This document shows, piece after piece, positions 48,545 to 61,379 of a stretch of DNA of 64,000 nucleotides (positions are counted from its first letter, which is position 1; each line of letters starts with the position of its first letter). Location of the stretch: the NCBI GenBank assembly GCA_003952965.2, contig CM025855.1, positions 15,494,286 to 15,558,285 of the forward strand. Reading direction: 5' to 3'. A program made the translations under genes and the position numbers. Origin of the DNA: Morella rubra. Taxonomy: Eukaryota; Streptophyta; Magnoliopsida; Fagales; Myricaceae. Under the pieces are notes generated by a model that saw only the letters and a list, made by a program, of their open reading frames with translations, searched no databases and was not told the origin of the DNA.

Positions 48545-49050
48545 TCGTCACTAAAATTACTGATCGATCGGTAATTTTGACGATTGGTCGGTGAAAACGA
48601 AATGATTGATCGATTGGAGAGGAGATCGATCAGTATACATTTGAGATGATCGAACGGTACGTATTGACGATCGATCGGTTACGTATTGGTGATTGATCGA
48701 CACATTCAAACGATCGCATGGTAAGAAATAGACGATCGATTGCTTCAGCAACGACGATCGGACGCTTTATATAAGCGATCGATCGTTGTGACATGGACGA
48801 TTAGTCATTTAATTCAGCGATGGAACATTTATTTCTAAAATGATCGATCGGTTTTGTAGGAGAATCGATCGTCTATTTCTACATTGATCGGTCGCTTATA
48901 GTACCGATTGATCGCTTGCACATAGACGATCGATCATTTATTTTACTGATCGATCAGTAATTTTGGCGTTTTAATATTATCGATCGAACAGGTTTATTGG
49001 ACGATCGATCGATTGAACAACAATCGATCGATCGCTGAATATGTCGATCG
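48545..49050. repeat. Subterminal CGATCGATCG motif array of CACTA 2
   Basis: At least twenty copies of GATCGATCG or one-base variants, often followed by G or T, in both orientations (the motif is self-complementary). A matching smaller cluster is at 51890-52010 towards the other end. In En/Spm elements such subterminal motifs bind the TNPA protein; this motif is of a different sequence (inference by analogy). Confidence 0.8.
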
Positions 49051-49248
49051 AACGGTGGTAACAGAATCGTTTTTTTTTTTTAAACAATAATAACAGAAAA
49101 TATTATATAATACGTACATTTTATAATAATAATAATAATACAATACTAACATTAATAAACATCAATAATAACATATAGTGATCCATAATTAAATCAAAAA
49201 TAATATCGTAATAATACATAATTAAAAATTATTACAATATACATGCAT

Positions 49249-50777
49249 CTACCTTTTTGAACCCCCAAACTGGCTGAATAGTCGCTTTGACATGTCGCTC
49301 ATTTTCTTCTCCATTACAGAGGACATTTTTTTCTCCAGTTCCTTCGATATTTCTGCCCGTAAGCACTCTTGCTCCTTTCGCATGTGCTCTTGTTCCTGTT
49401 GCATGCGCTCCTCGTGCTCCACTCACATGCGCTCTTGCTCCCTTTTCATGCGCTCCTCCTGCTCCAACCGGATGCGCTCCTGCTCCACCCGCTGCTCCTC
49501 ACGGTGGTCCCTCAGCGTGGCCTCCATCTCAGCTTGCTTCTTGGCAAAATCTTGCAAGTCTTTTTCTCTAGCAGCTCTCATCGCCTCTATCTGATCCCTT
49601 GCCTTTGCTAGCTAGTGCTGTAGATCAGAAGACTGTGTAATCAAACTTGATGAAGGCGGAGGCTTAACCGCCCGTCCTAATCCCCGAACATATCCCGACT
49701 TCTTGCCCAATATCTTGGAATATACTTCAATTTCGGTGTAAGTCTTCCCTTCTAAATCACATTGACGCAGGAAGGCATCCATTCGTTCCTGAAAAAATGA
49801 CAATAATTACCAGAAATATTAAAGTAGATAAACTATACATAAATTACCTAAAGTATATTAAAATAAAAGTGACTTACATAAATTTCTTTCGCTCTTTCCG
49901 AGGTCCAAATTCCATCTTTGTTTGTATAATTCTTTTTATACAGCTCTGCAGGATTGATATTGCCGCTTTCTTGATTTTTCTACATGACAATAGCATAAAG
50001 TTATTGACAAACAATATCAATAAAGTCTAAGATTTATTATTAACTTACCAAGCAAGCTCGTGTGCGCTAGAACGAGTGCGAACCAGCAGCGTGGTTCACA
50101 ATTAACTTTGATCTATTCTTAAAATACGCATGCATTTGGTTGCGGTGCGTTCGACGTGCCGTCATCATAGTCTCGACCACCGTCCTCACGTCCTCATGAC
50201 GGTGTAGTCAAGGTCGAAGTGGTCCTGCATAAGTACCAAAACATACAATATTACAATGATAAACGAAATGCTTAACCAAAAATTCTATGTTTACGAGTTT
50301 AATCATACCAACACCCGATCCATAATGTACTCCTTCACTTCTGCAGGAACATCGACCCACTTGTTAACGGAGATCGGAATCAGCCCTCGGACCAACATAA
50401 TCTTCGTCGATAGAGTGGCAGCAGTGGAAGACACTCCTCCACACTCTCCCTCCGGGATATGCACCGATAGTTTCCCAGACCCGGACCCAAGACTCTTCTC
50501 CAAACTGACTCCACGTGTCCTACCTCGCCCACGTTTAGAAGCTGATGTCGCTACATAAAATAAAAATAACAAAGTTAGTCCGTCGGTTAACTTAAAAAAA
50601 ATTGAAATATAACTTAGAATAATTTCTTACATGCACAACTACTAGGACAAGCTGGTGTGCTTGACTCATGCCTTCATTCACTCTCGGAGAAGGAGCGCTC
50701 GGGGTAGGACTCGGGATCGGACTCATACTATGCAACTGTCCAGAAGTAACTGAAGGAAATTCTCGTCCACGCTTCAT
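49249..50777 (-). pseudogene. Plant transposase of the Ptta/En/Spm type (Transposase_24-like) in CACTA 2
   Basis: Multi-exon frame on the minus strand: start ATG at about 50777 (MKRGREFPSVTSGQLHSMSP), a middle exon about 50560-50310 (GRGRTRGVSLEKSLGSGSGK, then LSVHIPEGECGG), an exon about 49981-49878 (ELYKKNYTNKDGIWTSERAK) and the last exon 49788-49249 with the family hallmark ILGKKSGYVRGLGRAVKPPP followed by a long Glu/Arg/Gln coiled coil. This is the DNA-binding TNPA-like protein, not the catalytic TNPD. Two in-frame stops in the last exon, before LAKARDQIEAM (49612-49614) and inside the coiled coil near 49425, indicate decay. The family assignment is from the GYVRGLG pattern and the GRGRTRG exon. 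Confidence 0.7.
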
Positions 50778-52247
50778 TTCACCGTAGAAGCTGTGACATA
50801 ACAAAATAAACGATAAAGATATGGTAAACGAGACAGTAACAGTAAAAATAGTTCAGCAAACATCAACATTAGAAAAAAATATACATGAAAGAAATTATTA
50901 ATCAGAATCTGATTCACCTTTGAAGTAAGTTGAATACCCTCCCCGTGAAACACCCATGACTAATAGCTCACATCAAACCCATTAATGTATATATGATCTT
51001 CCATTTTATCCAACACTTGAAACACTACATTTCTGCACTTTCGACACAAACATCTGATTTAACCCCGAGAGTCTACACAACAAACAGCCCGCATACTTTT
51101 CACCAAACCGATTTTTCTCGTAAACCTAACTTTTATCCATCGCCACCAATCTAAAAAAATACACGAATTAAGTAATTCTTAAACACCCAATCATTGTAAC
51201 TTGACTTTAAGCCCAGCTGATAGGTCCTATCCCATTCAAGATTGTGCATTTAGAGTTGAACATCAGTTCAACTTGTGTCCATCCATACCTTGAAAAAATT
51301 CAGCAGCATCTCCCCCAGTCCCCAAGTACACGCACCAGCGTTGGAGGCAAATGTCATCAACGATAGTTGTATGACGTCATACACCAATGCTAGTAGTATA
51401 CCCAGAAGACAAAAGGTAGATGATACCGAATTTCCTCTAAGACAGGACAGGACACAAGTACCAAACTCGTCCAACCACGAATACACAATCTCAAACTGTC
51501 TATATTTAGACAATTCAAGGGTTATTACGCAATAAATGCATATTTATCGCGTCTTAACCCTTGAACGGGTCTAAGGGTACACACATTATATCCCAAAAAT
51601 GAGATCAAACATAACAAGTCAAAAACACTCCAATATTCATCCTCCATACTTCTCAAACTCCATAATTTATTTCCATAACTCAAGCACTTCAATAATCAAA
51701 CAGTCAATATAAAGCTCAATATTATACATGTATCACTATTAAAAACAACACTCCTATAATCATCCTCCAGTCTTCTCAAACTTCATAATTTATTTCAAGA
51801 ACTCAAGCACTTCAATAATAAACATGAGAATAGAATAAATGCTACAAAGCACAATAACTTGCAATCTGCCCTAACCCGATCAATCGATACTATAGACGAT
51901 CGATCGCTTTCAATACCGATCGATCGACATTATATAGATGATCGATCGCTAAACCTCCATCTAACAAACGATCGATCGTTAGAATCTGGTGATCGATCGT
52001 GACCAACGCAGATCGACAAAACAGCTTGTCAGGCCTCCCACACACTCAAATCCAGCCCAAAACACTCACAAATCATCCTCATACAATACTAATTCTAATA
52101 TACATATTAAAAATACTCTAATAAGCTCTAATCATCACAAATCCAATCCACAATACCCACAAATAGACAAATAAAAATAACACTAAATAACCAACGAAAT
52201 CATGCCTAAATCATAGTGTAAGTTGATTCAATTACCTTTTGAACCAG

Positions 52248-53149
52248 GCATCAAAACAAACAATTCATCGCTACCAAAATCAATTTCCACTCCATTCGAT
52301 CATAAGCTTTTTCAATGTCTGCACGAATGGCCATAATCATCCTACCCGTCCTCCTTTTCTTCAAAACATGAAAAAGCTCATGAGCTGAAATAGAATTCTC
52401 ATGAATAGTCCTACCCGGCACAAAGGCCGTTTGAAGTGGAGAAATAAGTTTATCAATAACCACCCACATCTGATTAGCTAAAATTTTTGAGATAAGCTTA
52501 AAGACCACATTACATAAGCTAATAGGATGATTCTGAGAAATTTGAGGACACTCCCCTTTAGGGATCAAAACCACATGACAATGGTTAATCTCGCTAGACA
52601 TAAATCCAGGCATAAAAAATCACTGAACCATATGGACCACATCCCGTCCAACAATATGCCAAATTTTTTTTATAAAAAATGGCAGTCATCCCATCCGACC
52701 CTAGGGTTTTAAAGAAGCCCAAAGAAAGAAGTGTAGAGAAAATTACCTCCATTGAGGGAATGGCACACAAGGCAGCATTTTCTAACGGCAACATAACCGG
52801 AGAAATTAATCCTTCTAAATCATGGGGAATAACCGGCTGAGTAGAGAAATACAATCTGTGAAAATAATTAGTGATATAACTACCCACCTTTGCCCGAGAA
52901 GAGATCCATACCCCCTCCTCAGTTTTAAGAAATTCGATTGAATTTCTTCTATGACGGATGATAGTAGAAGTATGGAAATACTTGGTGTTAAGATCACGAG
53001 TAGACAACCAAAGCTCCCAAGATTTCATCCGACATAGGCCTTCCTCCTTGCGCAACTCTTCATTCAAAGCAACAACAAGCTGCTTTTCAACCCTACAAAT
53101 ATTGTCTGACATAGGTTGAGACTGAGCCCATTCAAGAGACCTCCTAATC
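52248..53149 (-). mobile_element. LINE (L1-type) reverse transcriptase fragment
   Basis: On the minus strand, ORF2 middle part: RRSLEWAQSQPMSDNICRVE, then CRMKSWELWLSTRDLNTKYF (plant L1 linker, TKYFH motif), CHVVLIPKGECPQ, HPISLCNVVFKLISKILANQ (RT block), LQTAFVPGRTIHENSISAHE, and ADIEKAYDRMEWKLIL. The downstream YADD box is absent because the fragment stops at 52248. One frame change near 52670 in an A-run and one stop near 52618 interrupt it. No endonuclease domain on this side. The Ty3/Gypsy element is inserted at its upstream edge, and about 15 bases of the same frame continue beyond it at 63502. Confidence 0.85.
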
Positions 53150-56100
53150 TGGAACACCCCTCTCTTGTTTACTCGTTTACTGAGTGTGCTATGTATATTT
53201 TTTGACTCGTATTTGACTCCCTTATATAATATAGTTTTGATGTATATGTTATAATAGTTATAGTTGTGCCCATTTTTTTTTGTGTTTACTTTTAATACGG
53301 TCTAGTAAGGAAGGTGTTTAAGCCCGGGGTCAATGAGTAGGCCCGGGGTATATTGTGAAGGCTCGAGAAGGAGGGGCAACATCCCTGGGGTCAGCAGGGA
53401 CAAGGGGGAACATTTTCGGGGTACATGAGTTAGGGGCCGAGATTACCGAGTGGAAACACCCGGAGGCACCGAGTAGAAAAACCCAGGGAGGAAGGGAGAC
53501 AATCCCAGGCTTACCGAGTGCAGCATGCCCGAGAACTGAGATACTCGAGTGCTACTTGGGAGGTTGAAGACCCGAGCACAGACCCAAGCCCTACTCAGGA
53601 GACCTGGACCCAAGAGTTTTGTTAGCCTATGCCTAAGGCATCACTACCCGGGGCTTATTTTTTAGTCATGTGCGGGTTGGAGCCCTGTAGGCACGACTTC
53701 TTTTTTTTAACGTCTGCTTTTACGTGTCTTAACCATGTGGTGGGCATTAAATGTATCCTTACCATATTTTACCTAACCTCTTAGGTGGGGTTTTGTCATT
53801 GGCGCATAAGTGAATGTGGTTAATGTACTAATTGTTAAAAAGATACGTGAAATATGAGACAGGTAGGTGGTTGCGTGTGACTAGCCATGCCTTAATCTTC
53901 CGTTGATTTTCTTTAAGACCTAGCCTAGAGGTATGTAGACTAGCCAGGGGGTAATAACCATAAGAAAGGTAAGTCTATTTACGTGTTTTGTTTGTTAGAG
54001 AGTGAGAGAAAAGGAGCTTTAACGGAACGACATTAGGAGAGGAGAAACTGCCTTTGACTTAGATAGAACGAGAGGGAAAGCAACGTGAACCATCTGGTGA
54101 CCAAGAAAAGTGACCGAAGGATAAGAGGAGAAAAAGACTAAAGAAAAGGAGGAGATTACGAGGAAAAGTAAGGTGTTTTAATCTTTCAACAGAGCAGTAC
54201 AACAAGTTAAGGTAAGGAAGTAGAGTTTGTTTTACATAGGGGTATTGGGTGTGTTCGGATTTTGCCTAAAACATGTAACTTTTGTCATGAGGTAGGATAA
54301 GACAAGTAACCCATTCTTGTTTCTGTGATCTAAACCAAAGAAAAATATGCGAAGGGCTTATAAGAGAACAGGATAAAAGACGTTGGGGGACCACCTGGGG
54401 CCAAATTTGACTTTTGAGAATAAAGCTTTTGTTTTATACATGCCCGAAAAAAAATCTTTTATACATACTCAGAGAAGGCCTTTGTTTTTGCATGGTCGGG
54501 GAAAATGTTTTTGACGGCCTTTATTTTTGCATGGTAGGGAAAAATGTTTTTGACGGCTTTGTTTTTGCATGGTCGGGAAAAATGTTTTTGACGGCCTTTG
54601 TTTTTGCATGATCGGGGAAGATGTTTTGAAGGCCTCTGTTTTAGCGCTCTTGGGGATACTTTTATAAAACGTACCCGGGACCTTTTGCTATCTGCCCGGG
54701 AAGTTTTAACAAGCATGCCTGGGGAGATTTTTATAAACATGCCTGGGAAGCCTTTTTTTTATGATGCCCGGGAAGTTTTTAAATGAAAATACCCGGGAGG
54801 ATTTTCTTTTGAAACTAGTCAAGAGCCCTAAAATCCTTTCTTTTAAATACAGTCAGTCCTTATTGGGTGTAGCAATAAAATAAAAATAACCTACTTGTAT
54901 AAGTTGTTAGACTTCCCTATTAATAGCATGTGGTACATGGTAGGATTGACCGAGTCTAACACATGAACTGTGGATTAAGCAAGGTTACTGTGAATTTAGG
55001 TTGCTTTATTTGATATGCGTTGTATATGACAATTGGTCCATGAAATCTATTGCTCATTTTGAGTTAAGTAACTCTTACTAAATAATATATTACATGTTGC
55101 ATCATCATGTCCTGAGTCAGTCATGGGTGTGGAAATCTAATAACGAAATGATAGAAATGAAACCTATACTCAGAGGTGATCCGATGACAGGGTGACGGTA
55201 CCGATCACACAGAGGGATAGTGCAAGCCACCATGAAAGGAGTGGTTGGTATCCCTGGCGTGAAACAATATACGCTTGACAAGGTCCTGGTGCCGGGGCAC
55301 AGGACAGTCCCAGAGGAGAGGAGGGACACACAACCAGACCTGGGGGTTAAACAGAGAGACTAAAGGACACCTCTGATGACCAGAAAGAAAGTAAAATGAC
55401 AGGAAACAAATGCATCATCCTTGCATTGCATCGAGCATACACTGTTATCTTGTTATGGTTATCAATGCTTAGCTTTATTATTGTCATGCTGCTGCTCATA
55501 ATATGTTCTCTTTTCCCCCCTTACTGAGTCTGTAGGACTCACCCCTTTATTTGTTTAATTATTCTTATATGTACCGCTCTGGCTGTGGACCCTGGACGTA
55601 TCAGATGTTAATCTTTATGAGCGAGGAGTTTCTGGATGTAGACTTGTATATCTTAGTGATGATGTTCTAGACGTATGTCACTGTGTCATTCGAGATTTTC
55701 GTGGGGTACGAGCCCCAGTGGTATCTTAAAGAGCCTTCAACCATCCCAGATCCTTTAATTGAAGATTTCGAACTAGCAGATTTTGACCCATCCTTTCTTA
55801 TGACGTCCCTCCTCCACTGGCGCAGCCGGTAGAGGGTACCGAGGAAACTGAACTCATTGACCTAACCTCTGACACGAAGTCAAGGGAGGATTAGATATCC
55901 ATAGTAGTCGTTTGTTTTTGGGGTAATGATTGTACTTTTTGTTGTAGTCTGTATTATAGGACGGAAAGTTATAGTCAGCTTCCACTTTTGTATTTACTTT
56001 TTCTTACCGTTATATCCTCATGAAGGATTTTTTTTATACTAGTGGAAAGATTTTGTACTTATATTTTTGAGCTATTCCCCTTATCTTGTTTCGTCCATAA

Positions 56101-56361
56101 GCCACAAGCTATCCCTATTTTTTACCTCATTACCGGATTGTTTTAAAATATATATATATATATATATAAGCCCACCTGTTATTTTATTGTCTGACTTACA
56201 CTATTCTTTTCTACTTCTCTCTTTTCTAAAACATTTCCGCTAAGCTTTTTCAAAGTCAGTTATCAGGCTTTATAGGATTTATTCATGCAGTAATCCCTGC
56301 TTGTGTGCATTCCATTACTATAGGAGAGCCTAGGGGGTAAGTACTAGCACGGGGCGTGACA
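53150..56361 (+). repeat. 5' LTR of the Ty3/Gypsy element
   Basis: Starts TGGAACACCCCTCTC and ends GGGGCGTGACA. Carries a (TA)n tract near 56148. Longer than the 3' LTR by about 1.1 kb. A run of GTTTTTGCATGG repeat units of about 40 bases is seen at 54480-54610. Confidence 0.9.
54480..54615 (+). repeat. Short tandem repeat units inside the 5' LTR
   Basis: Three to four units built on TTTGTTTTTGCATGGTCGGG followed by AAAATGTTTTTGACGGCC, period about 40 bases. They belong to the LTR and are not a gene. Confidence 0.75.
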
Positions 56362-56362
56362 G

Positions 56363-56377
56363 TTGGTATCAGAGCCA
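56363..56377 (+). promoter_or_regulatory. Primer binding site (tRNA-iMet type)
   Basis: TTGGTATCAGAGCCAGG directly after the 5' LTR, the common plant primer site complementary to initiator Met tRNA. Confidence 0.9.
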
Positions 56378-56469
56378 GGTTGTTTGCATAAGGCCTAAGC
56401 TGGACTCCTCAAACCCTTTAAACCCTTTAGTGTAGCTGTCATTGTGACATGAGTATGATCTTTCAGGGA

Positions 56470-59400
56470 AGTTATGGCTGAGTATGAGGGAGACAGGAGC
56501 CCGAACCAGGATCATGGACAACCAAACCCAGGAGTCAATACGGAGGAGATGCTTTGAAATTTGGCAGGTTTCATGGCTCAACACAATGAACCAGAACCCC
56601 ATCCATCATGAGGAACGTACCAAAGGGTGTTCCTTTGATCAGTTTAAATGTCAGCATCCGGCTGCTTTTAACTGCAAGACTAACCCGATAGCTGCTGAGA
56701 ATTGGCTTCTCGATATCGAGGAGTTCTTTAAGGTGTTGGGTTGCACTGATGAGCAAAAGGTGAGGTACGCCATGTATAAGTTGTCTAGGGAAGCAAAGAG
56801 ATGGTGGCTATCCAAGAGCGCGTTGCTGGCGCAGGAGCTTCAGGGAGCTCCGATTACTTGGGAAAGATTCAAGAAGGAATTTCTAAGTCGGTATTTCCCA
56901 AGATCGGCTCGAGATGCTAAGGTGAGAGAATTTACGACTTTAGTACAAGGATTGATGTCCGTTGAGGAGTATGCGGCTCCGTTGAGGAGTATGCGGCTCG
57001 ATTTGTGGAATTATCACGTTTCGCTCCTCACTTGATTCCCGATAAGGAAGAGGAAGCCCGGAGATTCGAAGAAGGACTACATCCGAGAATCTTTGATCGG
57101 ATGTGTAGTCATAATTTTGAGAATTGGGCTGAATTGGTGGAGCGAGCTACGATCGTGGAGCGTAGCATTCAAAGGAATGCGGCTTTCTATGACCGATAGA
57201 AGAAGCACCCCACTCAGCAAGGAAGTAGTTCTCGAAATCAACCCCAGGCGAAGAGATTTGCTAGTAATGGGAACCAATGGAAGGAAAAAGGGAACACGAT
57301 TCCTTTTAAAAGTAATCAAGGAATGACTTGTCCTCATTATAAGAAGTTTCACCCTGGGCAAGAATGTCGTTTGGTAAACAGGACTTGCTTTCTCTGTGGT
57401 TGTTTGGGCCACTATACACGGGACTGCCCTACAAGGCAGCATGGACCCCCTTGAATGCAGCCCCAAGTACCAGTAAGGAATGGCAAGGGAGCCACAAGTC
57501 AAGGGAAACAGCAGCGAAATACTGCTCCGGCTCAAGTTTTTGCTCTGACTGCAGAGGAAGAAGAGGCAACTGGTGCGTGGTGTCAGGTACTTTCACCTGC
57601 CCCATGGATCTGTAACTGTTTTGTTTGACTCAGGTGCTACGCATTCTTTTGTTTCTTATCTTTGTGGCTTGTTAAGTGGGGCAAAGATCGAACCCTTAGA
57701 ACCGGTATTGAAGGTAGCCACTCCGTAGGGGTATCGAAGTCATGTGACCGGGTAGTTAAGGCCTTTCCCATGTCAATAGGAAGGTGGTAATGCCGGTAGA
57801 TTTGATTCTTTTGCATATGGTCGAGTTTGATATTATCCTCGACATGGATTGGTTAACCACATATCATGCTCCAGTGGACTGTTTTAGTAAGGAGGTTCTT
57901 TTTAGAATTCCTGGCGAGAGAAGTATAGATATAAGAGTTCTCGAGGAAAGCAATGCCTCGGGTTATATCAGCCTTGCAGGCTCAGAAGTACCTTTTGGAT
58001 GGTGCCCAAGGATTTTTAGTCTCAACAGTGGAAGTAAAGAAAGAGGAGAAGGGGATTGACATTATTCTGGTAGTAAAGGACTTTCCGGATGTTTTTCATG
58101 ATGAGTTACCGGTTTACCCCCGAAAGGGACATTCAATTTGAGATTGAAGTAGTACAGGGAACAGCTCCCATTTCTAAAGCGCCGTATCGTATGGCGCCGA
58201 CAGAGTTAAAAGAATTAAAGATCCAACTGCAAGATCTGTTGGAGCGAGGTTTTATTCGACCTAGTGTATCACTGTGGGGAGCTCCGGTGTTGTTTGTTAA
58301 GAAGAAGGATGGAACTCTCAGGATGTGTATAGACTATAGAGAACTAAATCAGGTGACGGTGAAAAATAAATACCCATTACCTGTATTGATGATTTATTTG
58401 ATCAATTAAAGGGAGCGGGAGTCTTTTCAAGATAGATTTGCGGTCTGGGTATCATCAATTAAGAATCAAGGCGGAAGATATACCGAAATCAGCATTTAGG
58501 ACTCGATATGGTCATTTTGAGTTTTTAGTAATGCCTTTGGATTGACGAATGCACCTGCTGCTTTTATGGACTTGATGAATAGGGTGTTTCGGGAATTCTT
58601 AGATCGTTTTGTGGTAGTTTTATTGATGATATTTTGATTTATTCAAAGGACAAAGAGCACGAGAAGCATTTACGCTTGGTACTACAAAAATTGCGAGAAG
58701 AGCAATTGTATGCTAAATTTCTAAATGTGATTTTTGGTTGAGCAAGTGTCATTTTTGGGGCACATTGTGTCATGTCAAGGCATCTCAATGGACCCAAGTA
58801 AGATAGAGGCATTGATGAATTGGCCAGGCCGGTCAATGTTCACAAGATTCGCAGTTTCTTGGACTAGTGGGGTACTACAGGAGATTTGTAGAAGGATTTT
58901 CTAAGCTAGCTGCCCCGTTGACTGCCTTGACTAGAAGATGCAAAGTATTTATGGACCGAAGAATGTGAGAAGAGTTTTCAGGAGCTGAAGAAGAGATTGG
59001 TGACAGCACCAGTGTTGGCCTTGCCCACTGAGGGTGAAGATTTTATGATTTTTAGTGATGCATCTCGGAAAGGACTGGGTTGTGTCTTGATGCAGAAGGA
59101 TAAGTTATTGCCTATGCATCTAGGCAGTTGAAGCGTCATGAGGAGAACTACCCTACCCATGACTTGGAATTAGCAGCAGTAGTATTTGCTCTGAAAATAT
59201 GGAGACATTATCTATATGGAGCAAGATGTGAGATATTCACAAATCACAAGAGTTAAGTATTTCTTCACTCAGAAGGAGCTCAACATGAGGCAGAGGAGAT
59301 GGTTGGAGTTGATCAAGGATTACAATTGTTCCATTAATTATCATGCAGGAAGGCTAATGTTGTTGCGGATGCTTAAGCCGGAAGGTAGTAAGGAAAGAAA

Positions 59401-60900
59401 TAAAGGATGATATGGAAAGGAATGATATTGAACTTCTCTTGCAAGGAGAAACGCAAGGTTGGCCGCCCTGTTGATCCAACCTACCCTCATTGAAAGAATT
59501 AAGGAAAGTCAGCGACAAGACCCATTTGTAAAGAGAATAGCGGTAGAGCTGGAATCAGGCACGAAGGACAATTTTATTCTATCAGGAGACAGAATTCTTT
59601 ATTTTCAGCGGCGTTTGGTAGTGCCTAAGGATAAGGAAATTCGGGAAAGTCTTTTGGGAGAAGCTCACAAGTCGATGTTTGCTATTCATCCGGGTAGTAC
59701 AAAGATGTATCGGGATCTTAAGGAGAAATTTTGGTGGAATGGAATGAAGAAGAATATTGCTACATATGTGAGTCATTATCTGACATGTCAGCAAGTTAAG
59801 GCGGAACATCAGAGACCCGCTGGATTATTGCAGCCTCTGGAGATACCCGTTTTGGAAGTGGGATGAAATAATGATGGATTTGGTGACGAGACTACCAAAA
59901 GCACCAACGGGACAAGATGCTGTATGGGTAATTGTCGATCGTCTAACAAAGTCGGCGCATTTCATTCCTATCAAAGTTAATTTCTCAGCGGAGAAGTTGG
60001 CCGAGTTGTACATGCAGGAAATAGTTTGATTACATGGGATTCCTAGCTTCCATAGTGTGGACAGAGATACCAGCTTTACTTCTCGCGTTTAGGAAGGTTT
60101 TCATAAGGCAATGGGTACTCAGTTAAAATTTAGTACGGCTTTCCACCCTCAGACTGATGGACAGTCGGAAAGGACGATTCAGATACTTGAGGACATGCTT
60201 AGAGCTTGTGTACTGGATTTCAAGGGCCATTGGAGTTATTATTTGCCATTGGTGGAGTTCGCCTACAACAATACTTATCAATCTAGTATTGGTATGGCCC
60301 CTTATGAGGCCTTGTATGGGCGTAAGTGTAGATCACCACTTTATTAGGATGAAATTGGAAAACGACAGCTGCTTGGTCCCGATATTGTATAGAAGACTTG
60401 TGAGAAAATTGGTAATATTTGGGAGCGCCTTAAAACTCCCAAAGTAGGCAAAAGAGTTATGCGGACGTCAGACAGCGTGATTTGGAATTTCAGGTGGGCG
60501 ATAAGGTATTTCTGAAAATGTCACCCATGAAGGGAATTAAGCATTTTGGAAAGAAAGGGAAGTTAAGTCCTCGTTTTGTGGGGCCCTATGAGATTTGAGC
60601 AAGGTGGGGCCAGTAGCATATCAGTTGGCACTTCCACCAGAATGGGAAGGGATGCATGACGTTTTTCATGTAGCTATGCTAAGAAAATATATTGCGGATC
60701 CCTCTAATGTGCTGGACTATGTACCGTTGAGTCTGGGGGAAGATTTGTCATATATAGTGCAACCAGTACAAATTATGGACCGAAAAGAGCAGAGTTTACG
60801 CAATAAAAAGATTCCTTTGGTGAAAGTACTTATGGAGGAGCCAAGAGCTAGAAGAGGCATTCTGGGAATTAGAATCAGAAATGCGTGAGAAGTACCCTCA
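56470..60900 (+). pseudogene. Fossil gag-pol region of the Ty3/Gypsy element
   Basis: Recognisable parts in order: gag capsid-type helices (about 56640-57000), CCHC knuckle (about 57380-57430), protease DSGATHSF (about 57630), RT (about 58150-58650), RNase H (about 59050-59400), integrase zinc region and core (about 59680-60340) and a C-terminal part to about 60890. It is spread over different frames and no longer codes for a working polyprotein. Position and order are Ty3/Gypsy-like. Confidence 0.88.
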
Positions 60901-61365
60901 TCTATTCACTGACTTAGGTTATGATCTGCTTTTATTGAGTTGTTCCGTGGTATTTGTTTTGAAAGAAAATTTAAACTGTTGAGATTGTTGTGATCTTGAT
61001 ACCTGCCTGTACTTATCTAGCAGATGGAGACCAAAAAACAAGGAGGGAGAGTTCGGTGAAGAAGAGGATATACTCGGAGCCCAAACCTAGGCAAGTCTGG
61101 GCAACTAGGAGCATGCCCAAGGGATGTTACCAATACCCGGGCTCTGTAAAGAAAACTAAGCTGGAGACAAGCCATGAAGAAGAATCTGACCCCGAGAAAG
61201 GATCCGAAATAGAAGAAGAGGTGGAAAAGACTAAACCTGAAACCAAGAAGGACTTGGCCAAGAGGAAAAGCTAGCCTATCATATATCTTATGTGTGTTTC
61301 TTAAACGCTTTTGAAAATCTCCTAAACTTTTTGAACCCGCGCAATTCCAAGGACAGAATTGTTTT

Positions 61366-61379
61366 TAAGAGGGGGAGAA
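61366..61379 (+). promoter_or_regulatory. Polypurine tract of the Ty3/Gypsy element
   Basis: AAGAGGGGGAGAA immediately before the 3' LTR, the expected plus-strand primer site. Confidence 0.85.

Larger units (their letters stand above)
48361..52247. mobile_element. Second CACTA (En/Spm) element, right end missing
   Basis: Left terminus CACTACAAAAAAATTGA followed by AGTGACAAA and GTCACTAAA words, as in plant CACTA elements. Subterminal arrays of CGATCGATCG-type motifs lie at about 48545-49050 and again at 51890-52010. Interior has an En/Spm-type transposase gene on the minus strand. The expected right terminus (TTTTTTGTAGTG) is not found before the LINE sequence that begins at about 52248, so the right end has been cut or displaced. 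Confidence 0.8.

Noticed and set aside
48545-49050. CRISPR-like array of GATCGATCG
   Set aside because: Motifs are 8-10 bases, irregularly spaced and self-complementary, in plant DNA; they are CACTA subterminal repeats.
49287-49611. Three overlapping plus-strand frames with Cys/Ser or Leu/His repeats
   Set aside because: Antisense of the Glu/Arg-rich coiled coil of the CACTA 2 transposase; the minus strand has the family motif.
50303-50572. Independent single-exon gene of 89 codons
   Set aside because: It is the middle exon of the CACTA 2 transposase (GRGRTRG motif), same strand and order.
54414-54786. Open frames in the repeated FCMVGKNVFDG stretch
   Set aside because: They come from short tandem units inside the LTR, not from a gene.
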